A DNA stretch of 64,000 nt, from the NCBI GenBank assembly GCA_030272585.1, contig BSYQ01000005.1:2170001-2234000 (forward strand), read 5' to 3'. Shown here piece by piece: positions 9,362 to 19,239 of this stretch. The first letter of the stretch is position 1. Every line of letters starts with the position of its first letter. This stretch comes from Bryopsis sp. KO-2023 (Eukaryota > Chlorophyta > Ulvophyceae > Bryopsidales > Bryopsidaceae). The position numbers and the translations under genes are program-made. The notes beneath the pieces are model-generated. The model searched no databases, was not told the origin of the DNA, and saw nothing but the letters and a program-made list of their open reading frames with translations.

Positions 9362-11340
9362 TTGTTTTACATTAGGGAGGTTTTTCACCTCCTCTAACTT
9401 AGGACATTGCCTCACGGGGTGACCCTTCTTTCCACAAAGATAACAATTATATCCCCCTCCCCCCTGGGGGTTCTGTCTTCCCTGATTGGCTTGTCCTCTT
9501 CCACGGTTACCACCACCGCGTCCACGTCCACCACCACCACGTCCTCCTCCTCGTCCTTGTTGCTGTTGCTGCTGCTGTTGTACTCCTGCGGCAGCTTGTG
9601 GTGGTGCTTGGGCTGGTGGTGTAGGGTTCTGCTGCTGCTGACCCTGATTCTGGCCTTTCTTTTTTCTTCCACCACGCCAGACTCTTTTCTTTTTCTGATT
9701 GGTTTGCCCTCCTTGGCCTTGTGTTCCAACTCCAAGGGCTTCCAATCTTTCGGCAGATATGATGGCAGCCTCGACATCTCGAGGTACCGTTGCAGCGACC
9801 AGCTTCTGAACTTCACTCTTGAGTCCATCAACGAAGAGTAAATACTGGTGATCCTCTTCGAGGTCTGGAATTCTCAAGATCAAGCGCTGAAACTCTTTGA
9901 CGAACTGTTTCACCGTTCCAGTCTGCTTGAGTTTGTGAAGGTCACGCCACGCTTCATCTCGATCACTAGAGAATTCGAAAGCTGTAGCTAAGCCATCCAT
10001 GAAGTCCATCCAGCCACGGAAGGGTGGTCTTTCACCTCGGTGAATTTTCAACTCTTGCATCGTTAACCAATCCGAGGCAGCCCCATAAAGGTTAGTGGCC
10101 ATAATCGATTGCCACTGTGCTTCATGCACTCCGCAGGTTCTCAAGTACCGCGTCATGAGCACTTGCCATTTACGGGCTTTCGGTTCTCCGCTTCCGTTAA
10201 ATGCGCGAGGCATTTGCAACTTGACGGTGCTAGGCAACCACTGTCCTTGCCTAGGAGGTCCTGGGCCTGCTGGTCCACCTCCACCTCCACCTCCACCAGG
10301 AGGTCCACCGGGAGGTCCACCGCCTCCACCATCTCCACCGCCGCCACCACCCCCTCCGCCATCAGGCGCACCTGGAATGCGGGAAGGTGGGCGGTTTCGT
10401 CTGTCGCGGTAATCATCACCGCCATCATCATCTGGGTCGTCATCACCAGGGTCTCCAAAGTTTCCTCGCATTCGGGGAACTCGACTGGGTCCACCAGTAG
10501 ACTCATATGAACCAAGTGCAGCAAAGGGATTATTTTCAACCCTTGCTCCCAAAGCACTTAACCCAAGTCCCAATCTCCCAGTACGTGTGGGGATCTGCAT
10601 GGGTTCTTTTCCTTTCTCTTCTCTGACCTGTGCCTTAGCACGCTCAAGGTCAATTTGATATAACACTTCTGCTGAGGAGAGAACTCTTGGGTTAGTTCGT
10701 GTGGGTCTACGTGATCCATCGGCAGAGTCGGGTTCTGAGATGCGTATACCAGGCTGAGCTCTTGTACTTGGAGGTATCAACTGAGGGAATGTGAAATCAG
10801 CGTCTGGTGCGCTGTCCACTGCAGTGCATGGTGGTGCTTCTGCAGCAACAATTTCACCCTCCTCGGCCTGTACTGCTGGAGGAGCCGGTATTGTTGAGGT
10901 TCCTGCCCCAACCATTCCTACCGCGAAGCTTTGGTCTAGTGGCGGCCATACTGCAGCCAACTGCTTTACTGATTTCTTCGGCAGCGGCATCCCAAAGGCT
11001 GAGTCCTCAGGCTCAGGGGAAGTTGATTCTTCACGCTCTGGTGATACTGCACGAGCATCACTTCCACTTTGGGCACTCTGACTTCCGCCACTCATATCCT
11101 CCAAGCTTCGTTCCAGGCCGGATAATCTTAAGGCAACCACATCAGCTGCATCTTGCTGCTGATCCCAGGTTTTGGATGCCTTTTTCTCCAAGGCAATCAA
11201 ATCTTTTTGAATTGCTACTCTGGAGCTCTGCAAACGCTTCACCTCAGCACCTTGTTTGTGCAAGGACTCCCGAAACAATTCTAGAGTTTTTGGCAATACT
11301 TTCTGATACATTAATAACCTAGTGATGGGTCTCTCGTTGA
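9350..11340 (-). pseudogene. Gypsy-1 gag, main part with capsid region and zinc knuckle
   Basis: The segment reads from ELNERPITRLLMYQKV through acidic and Ser/Pro-rich sequence, then a Gly/Pro-rich linker. A retrotransposon gag capsid domain follows (MPRAFNGSGEPKARKWQ, QSIMATNLYGAASDWL, WRDLHKLKQTGTVKQFVKEF). The C-terminus is Gln- and Gly/Arg-rich and carries one CCHC zinc knuckle (CYLCGKKGHPVRQC). It ends in TGA at 9,350-9,352. The capsid coats element RNA and the knuckle binds it. The N-terminal pieces of the same gag lie at 11,753-12,143 and 14,846-15,146, separated by insertions. Confidence 0.8.
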
Positions 11341-11617
11341 GCTCGCTCTGGGTTTCTGAGTTGGAAGCGACCGATTCTTGTGTTTGGTTTTATGTTTTGA
11401 CGTTTGGGCTCTTTCTTGAGTTTCGATTGGGGATTTCTGGTTTCAGCGACGTTGGAACTTTTTTGTTTTAGGAGATTTTGTTCATTTAGGAGTTGATTAC
11501 ATTCAGAGGCTTTTGCCTTGCTTCGAACGTTGGGACACAATTCACTCATGTATGTCGTTGCAACAGGGCGGTTTGCCCTACGCAACTTGTAATTCTGTTT
11601 CTGTTTCTGTTTCTGTT
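11341..11617 (+). mobile_element. Unit U insertion in Gypsy-1 gag
   Basis: This is a 5'-truncated LINE 3' end starting in the 3' UTR (GCTCGCTCTGGGTTTCTGAG). It ends in (TTTCTG)n instead of the CCTTGTAT repeats seen elsewhere. The 9 bases TCTCGTTGA flank it at 11,332-11,340 and 11,618-11,626, a clear target duplication. The 3' hairpin lies at 11,557-11,586. Confidence 0.7.
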
Positions 11618-11626
11618 TCTCGTTGA

Positions 11627-11752
11627 TTGTATTGGGGTTTTATTGGAGACTTCATCTTCTGTGGACTTTTGGACATGGCTGAGACATTGTATGTGGTTGC
11701 AACAGGGCGGATTTGCCCTTCGCAACATGTAATTTCTGTTTCTGTTTCTGTT
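11627..11752 (+). mobile_element. SINE-like unit V, first copy
   Basis: From about 11,635 it matches the unit at 18,838-18,959: TTTTATTGGAGACTTCATC, a hairpin at 11,696-11,726, then AACATGTAATTTC and (TTTCTG)n. It lies directly next to the U insertion in the gag frame. The left boundary and target duplication are unclear here. Confidence 0.6.
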
Positions 11753-12143
11753 TCTAGAGTCCGTTCGACTTTTTCGTTGGAATCCGCAACAGTTCCTAAT
11801 AAGCCTTCAATTCTCCGCCCTTGTACAAGGGATAACTCGGAGAGTTGTTGTAACTGAAGTGCTGATGCTTCAGCCGTTTCTTTTAGGTCAGCAAAACGAG
11901 AGTCCGCTTGAATGTCTGCGGCATCCATTCTCCTCGTTATTGCGTCCACAGAAGCTTTGATTTCGGCTCTTTCCTTTCTATGATCGATATCCTGGCGTAA
12001 TAGCCTCTGCTCATATCGACTATGTTGAGCCGCCACTGTATCCAGCTTCTCCTGTTGCGACAACACCGCATGCTGTGTGGCCTCAACCTGTTGCGCATGC
12101 TGGTGCTGTGTTTACAGCGCCTGCCCGATCACCTCTGATGCGC
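11753..12143 (-). pseudogene. Gypsy-1 gag, coiled-coil segment
   Basis: The minus-strand frame reads ASEVIGQAL, a TAA stop, then TQHQHAQQVEATQHAVLSQQEKLD and a long heptad-rich region (RYEQRLLRQDIDHRKERAEI, ALQLQQLSELSLVQGRRIEG) to SNEKVERTL. It is a probable gag coiled coil. LINE R2 separates it from the gag start at 14,846 and units U/V separate it from the capsid region. The in-frame stop shows decay. Confidence 0.65.
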
Positions 12144-14840
12144 CAGGATACAAGGATACAAGGATTACAAGTTGCGTAGGGCAAACCGCCCTGTTGCAAC
12201 GACATACATGAGTGAATCGTGTCCCAACGTTCGAAGCAAGGCAAAAGCCTCTGAATGTAATCAACTCCTAAATGAACAAAATCTCCTAAAACAAAAAAGT
12301 TCCAACGTCTCTGAAACCAGAAATCCCCAATCGAAACTCAAGAAAGAGCCCAAACGTCAAAACATAAAACCAAACACAAGAATCGGTCGCTTCCAACTCA
12401 GAAACCCGGAGCGAGCGCCCAACAAACAAAGCAAACAACGAAGAACACCAACTTCCCCATCAAACGAAACATCCAGAACAACGAAAAACAAACACCACCA
12501 GTCGCTACAAGCCCACTACGAACGAGCGTCCAACCACTCCCTACGCAAGGCGAGCGCCCGGCGAATATAAACAGCCACACGAACCTGCCCCGGACAATTA
12601 AACAAACGAAATAGAGAGCCACGACTCTCTTCCACGACCGAGTTCACACGCAACCGCACATAAAGCGGACAAGCAAAAAGAAAATGCACCTCGTTTTCAG
12701 GCGTCGAAACCCCAGCGGCCAAACAAAACGGACAATACCTCTCGTTCAAAGGCACGTCTCTATCACTCAAGTCCACAGCATCGATCTCCAAACCGTGAAG
12801 ACGAGCCCGAAAACGCACCCAAGTCGTACGCAAACCCAAATCCGTAAAAGAAGACAACGCGTTCGTGTAACAAAACGTCGGTTTGAACCGATTATAATAC
12901 GCCACGATACGCGGATGTCGGGAACGCAATTGACCCACAATATCTGCCTTATAGGCACGCGCCCAGGTCGCCACGTCCACCTCCACAAACCCATCGAACT
13001 GTGGAACAAAGCGTCTCACCATATCACGAAACTGAACCCACCAAGAACGCCGAGAATCCGGCTGACCACGCAACCAGAACAGCATCGCCCGCGTGGGATG
13101 CGTCGCCGGCAATTGCATCAGGCGATTCCAAAACTTCAACGCGTTCCGGTACAAATAAAACGTGACCGGCAAAACACCACACTCCAAATACACGAAATTC
13201 TTCAGCGCCCTCGTCGGAAGACGTAGCACCGATTTTAGGTAACGCACCAACAGATCGTTCAGCTCCCGCTTGTGCTGCTGAGTCAGAAAGAACACCCAAA
13301 CCGGCGCAGCATACTGCACCTTCCCCAAAACGTACATCTTGAAGAGAGCCACCAGAGTCCGTGGATCCCTCAAACCGATCTCAAACGCCCTCGCACGCAA
13401 ACGCCCAACAGCCACGTTGCCCGCACACAACACCTTTGAAATATGCTCCCGAAACACGTTGACGTCCCCAGGCCCATCGTAAAACACCACACCCAAATAC
13501 TTGAGCGTGCGCTGCAACGGCACATCGTGTCCACCAAACGAAACCGAAGTACGCGACCCCGGGTTCACCGCAAGCACCTCCGTCTTCTCATGGTTCGTCT
13601 TGATATGCCAGTCTTGCTCAAACCGAAGCGTCAAGTCGCCCACCGCCTGCACACCTTCCTCATCACGCAAAGGCACCAGAGTGTCGTCCGCAAAGATCAT
13701 CGCGACGATCTTCACCAGGTCAAAAACAACTCGTTCCAAGTCCAGTCGCTCCAAGAGAAGAGGAAAGTTATCATGGTAACAAGTATACAACAGAGGACTG
13801 AAAGGGCAGCCTTGTCGCACACCACGGCGCATCTCAAACGAGCGCGAACAGCCACGAGTCCCCCTAACCACCGCCGAGGAGTTCTGATACATGTACCTCA
13901 CAAGTTCAATCAGCCAAGGATGCAGGCCCATACGTCGCAAGTGCAACCACAAGCGATCGTGATGCACACTGTCGTAAGCTTTCGCCAAATCCATCGACAG
14001 CAAAAACAACAAGTTCCCAGTCTTCTTCGCCCAGAAAATGAGACCCCACGCCAGCAAAATCCAAGTCACCGTTTCACAGCCCCTCCGAAAACCGGCCTGA
14101 GTGGGATGACGAACAGGGTCCAACACAGGTGCGACGCGCTCCATCAACGTATAAACAAACAGTTTGTACCACACCGTACAGAGCATGATCGGACGATAAC
14201 GAATGGGATCCGAACGATGTCCACGGTTCTTGTAAATGGGGCGCACCATACCAAACAGCCAGCTCCGAGGAACACGTCTCTCGCGAAGGCATCGATTAAA
14301 GAGAGCGAGCAGCAACGGAAGCCAAGCCTCCTGCAACCCCTGTCCCTTGAAGAACGCCGGCGTCCACGAATCCGCACCAGCACACGTCCCCAGTTTCAAC
14401 TTTCTCACCGCCTGCTTGACCTCCACGTCAGTAAAAGGCGTCACAAGGTCGTCACGTCCCAACACATCGCTCCTGATATCAACATGAGGCTCTGGATCAT
14501 CCGTATCAAGAGAGGAGGCCTCGAAAAACTCCGTAAAGTGCTTGTGCCAATCGTCCAAAGTTACAGCATCAGAAGCACGCTTCTGCCTCGGAAACAAAGT
14601 GGAGTGAAAACGTTTGGAATCCTCCTTGAAGAGGCGCTGCATATAGTCACCATATCCCAGGTCGAACTGACGCTTCTCTCGAGCCAAAACAGCAAAATAG
14701 CGATTCCTCAATCTCCTCGCATCAACAGCCAGATCAGGCGATTCGGGTCGCCGCAAATATGCCCTCCAAGCACGCCGGTACTCACGCAAAGCATCGATAC
14801 ACGCCTGATTATACTGAGGCCTGATTATACTGAGGCCTGA
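12144..14840 (-). mobile_element. LINE copy R2 inserted in Gypsy-1 gag
   Basis: This is the longest copy of the LINE family in the window. Its 3' tail (AGGATACAAGG repeats on the plus strand) is at 12,144-12,170, the hairpin follows, then the 3' UTR and RT frame up to about 14,820. The 5' junction near 14,804-14,845 holds a short tandem duplication (GCCTGATTATACTGAG twice plus a partial copy) bordering gag. Only a few base differences from R1 are visible over 2 kb. Confidence 0.8.
12516..14789 (-). CDS. LINE R2 reverse transcriptase, longest copy
   Basis: The 757-residue frame starts with the linker that precedes RT in LINEs (REYRRAWRAYLRRPESPD...LAREKRQFDLGYGDYMQRLFKEDSKRFHS). It continues with the RT fingers and palm (SMDLAKAYDSVHHDRL, RQGCPFSPLLY, IFADDTLVPL), and ends with the CPFC...HFLFAC finger. 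All palm motifs are intact and there is no internal stop. The upstream endonuclease and any ORF1 are absent, so this is a 5'-truncated copy. The Met at 14,789 is only the first in frame; coding similarity extends upstream to about 14,815. Confidence 0.85.
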   Translation of the reverse strand: MREYRRAWRAYLRRPESPDLAVDARRLRNRYFAVLAREKRQFDLGYGDYMQRLFKEDSKRFHSTLFPRQKRASDAVTLDDWHKHFTEFFEASSLDTDDPEPHVDIRSDVLGRDDLVTPFTDVEVKQAVRKLKLGTCAGADSWTPAFFKGQGLQEAWLPLLLALFNRCLRERRVPRSWLFGMVRPIYKNRGHRSDPIRYRPIMLCTVWYKLFVYTLMERVAPVLDPVRHPTQAGFRRGCETVTWILLAWGLIFWAKKTGNLLFLLSMDLAKAYDSVHHDRLWLHLRRMGLHPWLIELVRYMYQNSSAVVRGTRGCSRSFEMRRGVRQGCPFSPLLYTCYHDNFPLLLERLDLERVVFDLVKIVAMIFADDTLVPLRDEEGVQAVGDLTLRFEQDWHIKTNHEKTEVLAVNPGSRTSVSFGGHDVPLQRTLKYLGVVFYDGPGDVNVFREHISKVLCAGNVAVGRLRARAFEIGLRDPRTLVALFKMYVLGKVQYAAPVWVFFLTQQHKRELNDLLVRYLKSVLRLPTRALKNFVYLECGVLPVTFYLYRNALKFWNRLMQLPATHPTRAMLFWLRGQPDSRRSWWVQFRDMVRRFVPQFDGFVEVDVATWARAYKADIVGQLRSRHPRIVAYYNRFKPTFCYTNALSSFTDLGLRTTWVRFRARLHGLEIDAVDLSDRDVPLNERYCPFCLAAGVSTPENEVHFLFACPLYVRLRVNSVVEESRGSLFRLFNCPGQVRVAVYIRRALALRREWLDARS

Positions 14841-14845
14841 TTAGG

Positions 14846-15146
14846 CCTCAGTATGGGCTAGCCTCTGCCCCAGTGTCTGGTCAACTTGCTGCAGGTGACC
14901 CCTTAGCCCGTGGGCTAAATCGTCCACACGGTCATGGACCGCATCCACATCCTCTCTTAAGGCTTCCGCATCAGCTCCCATGTCTATGTCGACAGCTGCT
15001 TGCTGGACATTGTGGATGTTCTGGACGTTTATTTGTTGGTACACAACATTGGGTGCGTCAGGCAATTCCTCATCGAACTCAGGTTCAATCCCTGGTTCTT
15101 CAACTTGAGGCTCGCGCACTGCCAATGCGTGTTCACGGTCAGCCAT
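14846..15146 (-). pseudogene. Gypsy-1 gag N-terminus
   Basis: A start at 15,146 opens MADREHALAVREPQVEEPG, an acidic stretch, then VVYQQINVQNIHNVQQAAVDIDM and a predicted coiled coil (ALREDVDAVHDRVDDLAHGL). Gypsy-3 gag has a matching block (VFVQNNIQHNVQNVHHVEVN), which supports the assignment. The frame runs into LINE R2 at 14,845. Confidence 0.7.
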
Positions 15147-15269
15147 GGTCTCTCAGCCACTATTTGGGAGTACTCAACAACCACGGTTGGAGTTTCTCTC
15201 TACCAAACAAACAAACAAAAACGTTTGTTGCGCCACGTTCACAAGTTTCGATCTCAAGAACTTAAAGTT

Positions 15270-15289
15270 CTTGCCTCGCTCCGAAACCA
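15270..15289 (-). promoter_or_regulatory. Gypsy-1 primer-binding site
   Basis: Two bases inside the 5' LTR, the minus strand reads TGGTTTCGGAGCGAGGCAAG. It begins TGG and shares its first 12 bases with the same site in Gypsy-2 and Gypsy-3. It resembles the plant initiator-tRNA-Met site (TGGTATCAGAGC) with two differences. Confidence 0.65.
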
Positions 15290-15291
15290 AT

Positions 15292-15801
15292 TGATAGTGA
15301 AGCTTGTGGGTGACGCAATAGTGGTCGGCTGTGTTGGTTGGATTCGTGATAACTTGCTGGCTAACGCAAGTATACTTGTGGGGTTTGTTGCTTTAGACAA
15401 CTCTCTAGCTAGCGCGGTTGTGAACGCTACTAGAGCACTTGGGTTGGGAAGTGATTGCGTCAGGCAAACACTTAACACACACACACACACAAACACACAC
15501 ACAAGCGGGAACACACCAATCCCACGAATCCCGAGTTCTGACAAAGTAACTATGAGTGTTAAAACAACGAGTGGGCCTCTTAAGTACCCCTAAGTGTAGT
15601 ACGCTGACGCATGCCCCAAACTCTGGGTCTAATCTGTCTTACTCGTGAACCCACATGCGTCAGCCACCCTCGGCTCTATCCCAAACTACCTCGTATAGCG
15701 CTAAAAGACTAACATCGCGGGTGAGATGCAGGTGAGTCACGCGGGCACATCGCATGTTCGGTTGCTGTTAATCTGGTGAGCGTTTAACTCCACGTCTTAT
15801 C
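15292..15801 (-). repeat. Gypsy-1 5' LTR (putative)
   Basis: The inner edge is fixed by the primer-binding site and the terminal TGATAG (15,292). The outer edge is placed at CTTATCA (15,795-15,801), which gives short inverted ends. The segment contains a CA-rich microsatellite (15,477-15,505). The partner LTR is not in the window, so the outer edge cannot be checked by alignment. Confidence 0.5.
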
Positions 15802-15826
15802 AGCGCCCCGTTCGAAATGGGCCGGC

Positions 15827-18487
15827 ATGGAAAAAGAAAAGCGCTCGTCACCCCTGCGAGGTCGGGGCAACGCCCACACACGTCCCAGAGGAGACCAGTT
15901 CCGACCGGATCTGGAAGCGGGGGGTTGGAACCTCGTCGCCAGAGCAGCGTTCCATCCGTGGGGCCGCAGGGGTCGGGGCAAGCATCTGACCTCACCAACA
16001 GTGCGTTACTCCCCGATCTGTTCCGCCTTGTTGTACTCTTATGGTTTTGTGGGGGGGTGAGGTGTTCCCTTGTTGGATTGTGTGAGGTGCTTGTGCTTTC
16101 TCCAGTTGTTCTGGTTCTGCTTTTGTGAGGTGTTTGTCCTGTCCTGCCCTGCCCTGCAGTGAACAGAAATGGAAAGGAAGCTGATCTGCTGGAACTGGGT
16201 GCAAGCCCTCCTGTGATTCCTGTTCGGAGAAGTAACACATGGGTTGACAAGATGTATGCCAGCGATTCAGAAGGCAAGATGTTGGTGTATGAGGATGATC
16301 GGGGCAGAAAGGTGGTGTCGTGCCGAATCTGTCATGAACAATTGTCATGGGTGAAGGGAGGCAGGATCCCCCTTTTGAATCATGCGGCCAAACACGGTAT
16401 CCGGATCAGTTCCGAAATGGAGATCGCTGTCGCGGAAGGCTTTGAGGGCTGCCATTTGAAAAGGCAAAAGGATCAGGACATGAAAACAGGCACACAAGGG
16501 GGTCGGATCAGTTCTTTTGGGACCCAGAAAACACTCCCGTTTGTGTCTAAATGGGGACCTACTACCCGGGAGTTCCAGTCGTACCGGCACAAGGTTATGT
16601 GCTATCTGGTCAGCGTCGGGGCCCCCTTCAGGACAGTGGAAGATCAGCACTTCCGAGACATGTGCACTCAACTGAACGCATCTGCTCCGCCACTATCAGC
16701 GAAATCCATGTCTCACCGGGTCGGATTGTCCTCCAACAGGCTTAAAAAAAAGATGAAGGATATGGATCTGAGCAGATTCCGACCATGCTTTGTTGCTGAT
16801 GGTTGGTCTCAGCAGCCCAAGCATTGGTTCGCGATGGGGGCTGTCTACATACACCGGGACCCGGAACAGGATCTGTTCGAACTCAAGCGGATCAGTCTCG
16901 GGACCTGGGAAATGGAGGGTACCGCAACTGCTTTGGACATTTGCACAAAAATGAACGAGATCAGGGAGGACTTTGATCTGACCGGATATCAGGCCAGCAT
17001 CGTTACCGATCACGAGTCCAGAATGGGGGCAGCATGTGAAATGAACTACAGTTACGATTGGCACGGGTGCGGGACACACAGAATAAATTTGGGGGTAAAG
17101 AAGGGTCTGAAAAATGCCCCCCAAAGCGTGAACGATCTTGTGGCCAAAGTACACGATCTGTGCAGAACAGTGATGGGTGCATCCACTCATTGGGAAAAGC
17201 TGAAACAGATTGAGATCGATCGAGCCAAAAGAAAAGAAGCTGATCTGGAACGGCAACAAGCGGAGGCTGCTCCCCAAGAGTTAATTTATGTGGTCCGGTC
17301 CTCGACAGCCACGGGTGCCTCTGGGATTGGCAACAGTGGGCTTGGTGAGAGCCCCGGTCCATCTCAAGTTGATGAGGATGAACTTCTGGAGGATGCACAA
17401 GAGGAATCTAATCAAAACGACCATCAGAGCCAGGAACAGGACGACCCTACATCACAGGAAATATATTCAAGTGATGAAGACGCATGTCCCGATGATGGAG
17501 ACGACGTGGAGGGATGAAGACCACATAAATCGCAGATCTGACAAGGTTCTCAGACTCACCTTGGCGGTGGAGACTAGGTGGAACAGCACCTGGTACATGT
17601 TGCATCGATTGTTGATTTTGAAACCCGATCTGATCCAGCTCTTTCCCCTCCTTCCCCCCCAATACAATATCAACCCCCAAGAATGGAAAGTGCTGCTGGA
17701 ACTGTACCTGGTTCTGAGGCCATACAAGGAAGCAACCAAGGTACTGGAGGCAAAAAAGAAGGTGACGGGGAGTGCCGTCCTGATGCTCATGGCTCGGATC
17801 AGCGCTGCGGTAGATGCCATGAACATCGAGGAACCGGATGTGATAGACTTCAAAGATGTGCTCCGCACAGTCATGGACCATGAATTTGACGATCCTGCAT
17901 GGCTCCTGGCCGTCGGGTGCATGCAGCATCTGGATCCGACCAAACTATCACTCGAAGACGCTGAGGTGAATCGGTATTTGTGGGGCACCCCAGGGCGCTT
18001 TCCGTGCTTGAGGAAGCAATTCAGCAGACCTGATCTGTGGGTTTCAGATGTGCTGCAAGAGTGCGTGACTCTGCTGAAGGAGATCCGGATGCGATCAGAA
18101 AACAGAGGTATTGACAATCCGGGGGAAGGCAGAGAGGGAAAAAAAAAGAAAAAGGAAAATCTCGAACGGGACTGGCTCAGTGTGTGCCCTCCTCCATCTG
18201 CTACGGGCGGTTCTTATTCTGATGAGTGGGAGCGATATTGTGGGGTCAGGAGGGTTATTCAGAGCACTTCATCTGTTCTGGACTGGTGGAGGGTACACCA
18301 GGCGGCATACCCAACAGTTTCGATCCTGGCTGCCGAGTATCTCTGCATCCCAGCCTCCAGCGCCTCGGTTGAGCGGATGTTCAGTGTCAATGGCCACCAG
18401 CTGAACAAGCGCAGGAGGGCGATGGAGGAGAGCAAGGTCAACCAACTGACCCTGCTCCGGGACAATCTGCATCTGTTCAGGGCATGA
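15827..18487 (+). pseudogene. hAT-family transposase with BED-like zinc finger, two frames
   Basis: Coding similarity begins after an acceptor-like CCCTGCAG at 16,151-16,158, and 15,827-16,070 may be an upstream exon. The first frame (to 17,517) has a BED-like finger (VVSCRICHEQLSW...LLNHAAKH) and the first part of an hAT catalytic core (FVADGWSQQPKHWFAMGAVYI, TDHESRMGAACEMNYSYDWHGCGTHRINL). The second frame (about 17,500-18,487) holds VETRWNSTWYMLHRL and the C-terminal dimerisation domain (LDWWRVHQAAYPTVSILAAEYLCIPASSASVERMFS). The switch sits in an acidic low-complexity stretch near 17,500-17,530 and may be a frameshift or a small intron. hAT transposases cut and paste their element and make 8-base duplications. 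Terminal inverted repeats were not found. Confidence 0.8.
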
Positions 18488-18826
18488 CCTGAACTGCTTC
18501 TGTTTGATTGTGTGGGACAATCTGCAGTCTGATTCAGAATCCTCTTGTTTCGGAGGAACTCTCCTTTTTTTGGTTTGGGGTGCCGGGTATGTTCTCTGTT
18601 TGGGGTGCTGGGTATGGATCAGACAATCTGCATCTTGACCTGGTGTGATTTGCCCCGAGTTTTGTTTGTTTTGGTATGGGTATGTAATCCAAACTTTTTT
18701 GAATGCTTGTCAAAAAGTTTCAGAGGTTTCCACAGATTCCAGCACTGATTCAGCCCACACAGATAACCCTCTGTTTATGGTTCATGGTTCATTACATGAC
18801 TCAAACAAAACAAAAAGTTTCAGAGG
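18488..18826. other. Non-coding flank of the hAT gene with T-rich repeats
   Basis: There is no credible coding sequence. The segment has short internal duplications (GGTTTGGGGTGC and GTTTGGGGTGC) and a block from about 18,713 (AAGTTTCAGAGGTTTCCACAG...) that recurs at 18,814 and 18,960. It may be the 3' UTR or terminal region of the transposon. Confidence 0.4.
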
Positions 18827-18837
18827 TTCCACAGATT

Positions 18838-18959
18838 TTCTCTTTTATTGGAGACTTCATCTTCTGTGGACTTTTGGACATGGCTGAGACATTGTATGTG
18901 GTTGCAACAGGGCGGATTTGCCCTTCGCAACATGTAATTTCTGTAATTTCTGTTTCTGT
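18838..18959 (+). mobile_element. SINE-like unit V with target-site duplication
   Basis: This 122-base insertion starts TTCTCTTTTATTGGAGAC and ends in (TTTCTG)n. It is flanked by 11-base direct repeats TTCCACAGATT at 18,827-18,837 and 18,960-18,970. Near its 3' end (18,901-18,931) are arms GTTGC/GCAAC and AGGGC/GCCCT, the same hairpin as in the LINE tail. It has no coding capacity, so it depends on the LINE enzyme if it is a SINE. It could instead be the tail of another LINE. Confidence 0.75.
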
Positions 18960-18970
18960 TTCCACAGATT

Positions 18971-19215
18971 CCAGCACTGATTCAGCCCACACAGATAACC
19001 CTCTGTTTATGGTTCATGGTTCATTACGTGAATAAAAAAACAGATAACAGATAACAGACTGGTTCATGGTTCATTACGTGAATCAAAAAACAGATAACAG
19101 ACTGGTTCATGGTTCATTACGTGAATCAAAAAACAGATAACAGATAACAGACTGGTTCATGGTTCATTACGTGAATCAAAAAACAGATAACAGATAACAG
19201 ATAACAAACCTCTGT
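18971..19215. repeat. Tandem repeat of about 45-55 bases
   Basis: Four to five imperfect copies share GGTTCATGGTTCATTACGTG, AATCAAAAAACAG and a variable number of ATAACAG units. The first part copies the sequence at 18,731-18,810, so the SINE-like unit V landed inside an existing duplication. Confidence 0.75.
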
Positions 19216-19239
19216 TTATGGTGACTCAAAACGGTTTCT

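Larger units (their letters stand above)
5267..15801 (-). mobile_element. Gypsy-1: degraded Ty3/gypsy retrotransposon
   Basis: The order on the minus strand is LTR (15,801-15,292), primer-binding site, gag in three pieces, then protease, reverse transcriptase, RNase H and integrase, ending abruptly at 5,267 where LINE R1 begins. The 3' end and second LTR are missing. The element is interrupted by LINE R2, two SINE-like units near 11,341-11,752, and an unidentified 586-base insert at 6,830-7,415. It also carries in-frame stops (TAA in gag near 12,115 and TAG in the integrase at 5,618-5,620). Confidence 0.85.

Noticed and set aside
10095-10510. Plus-strand Pro- and Ser/Thr-rich frames opposite Gypsy-1 gag
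   Set aside because: They are complementary readings of the Gly/Asp-rich gag linker and have no independent support.
15800-18600. Terminal inverted repeats of the first hAT element
   Set aside because: I looked for CAG-type ends and 8-base duplications around the gene and found no convincing pair, so element limits are not given.
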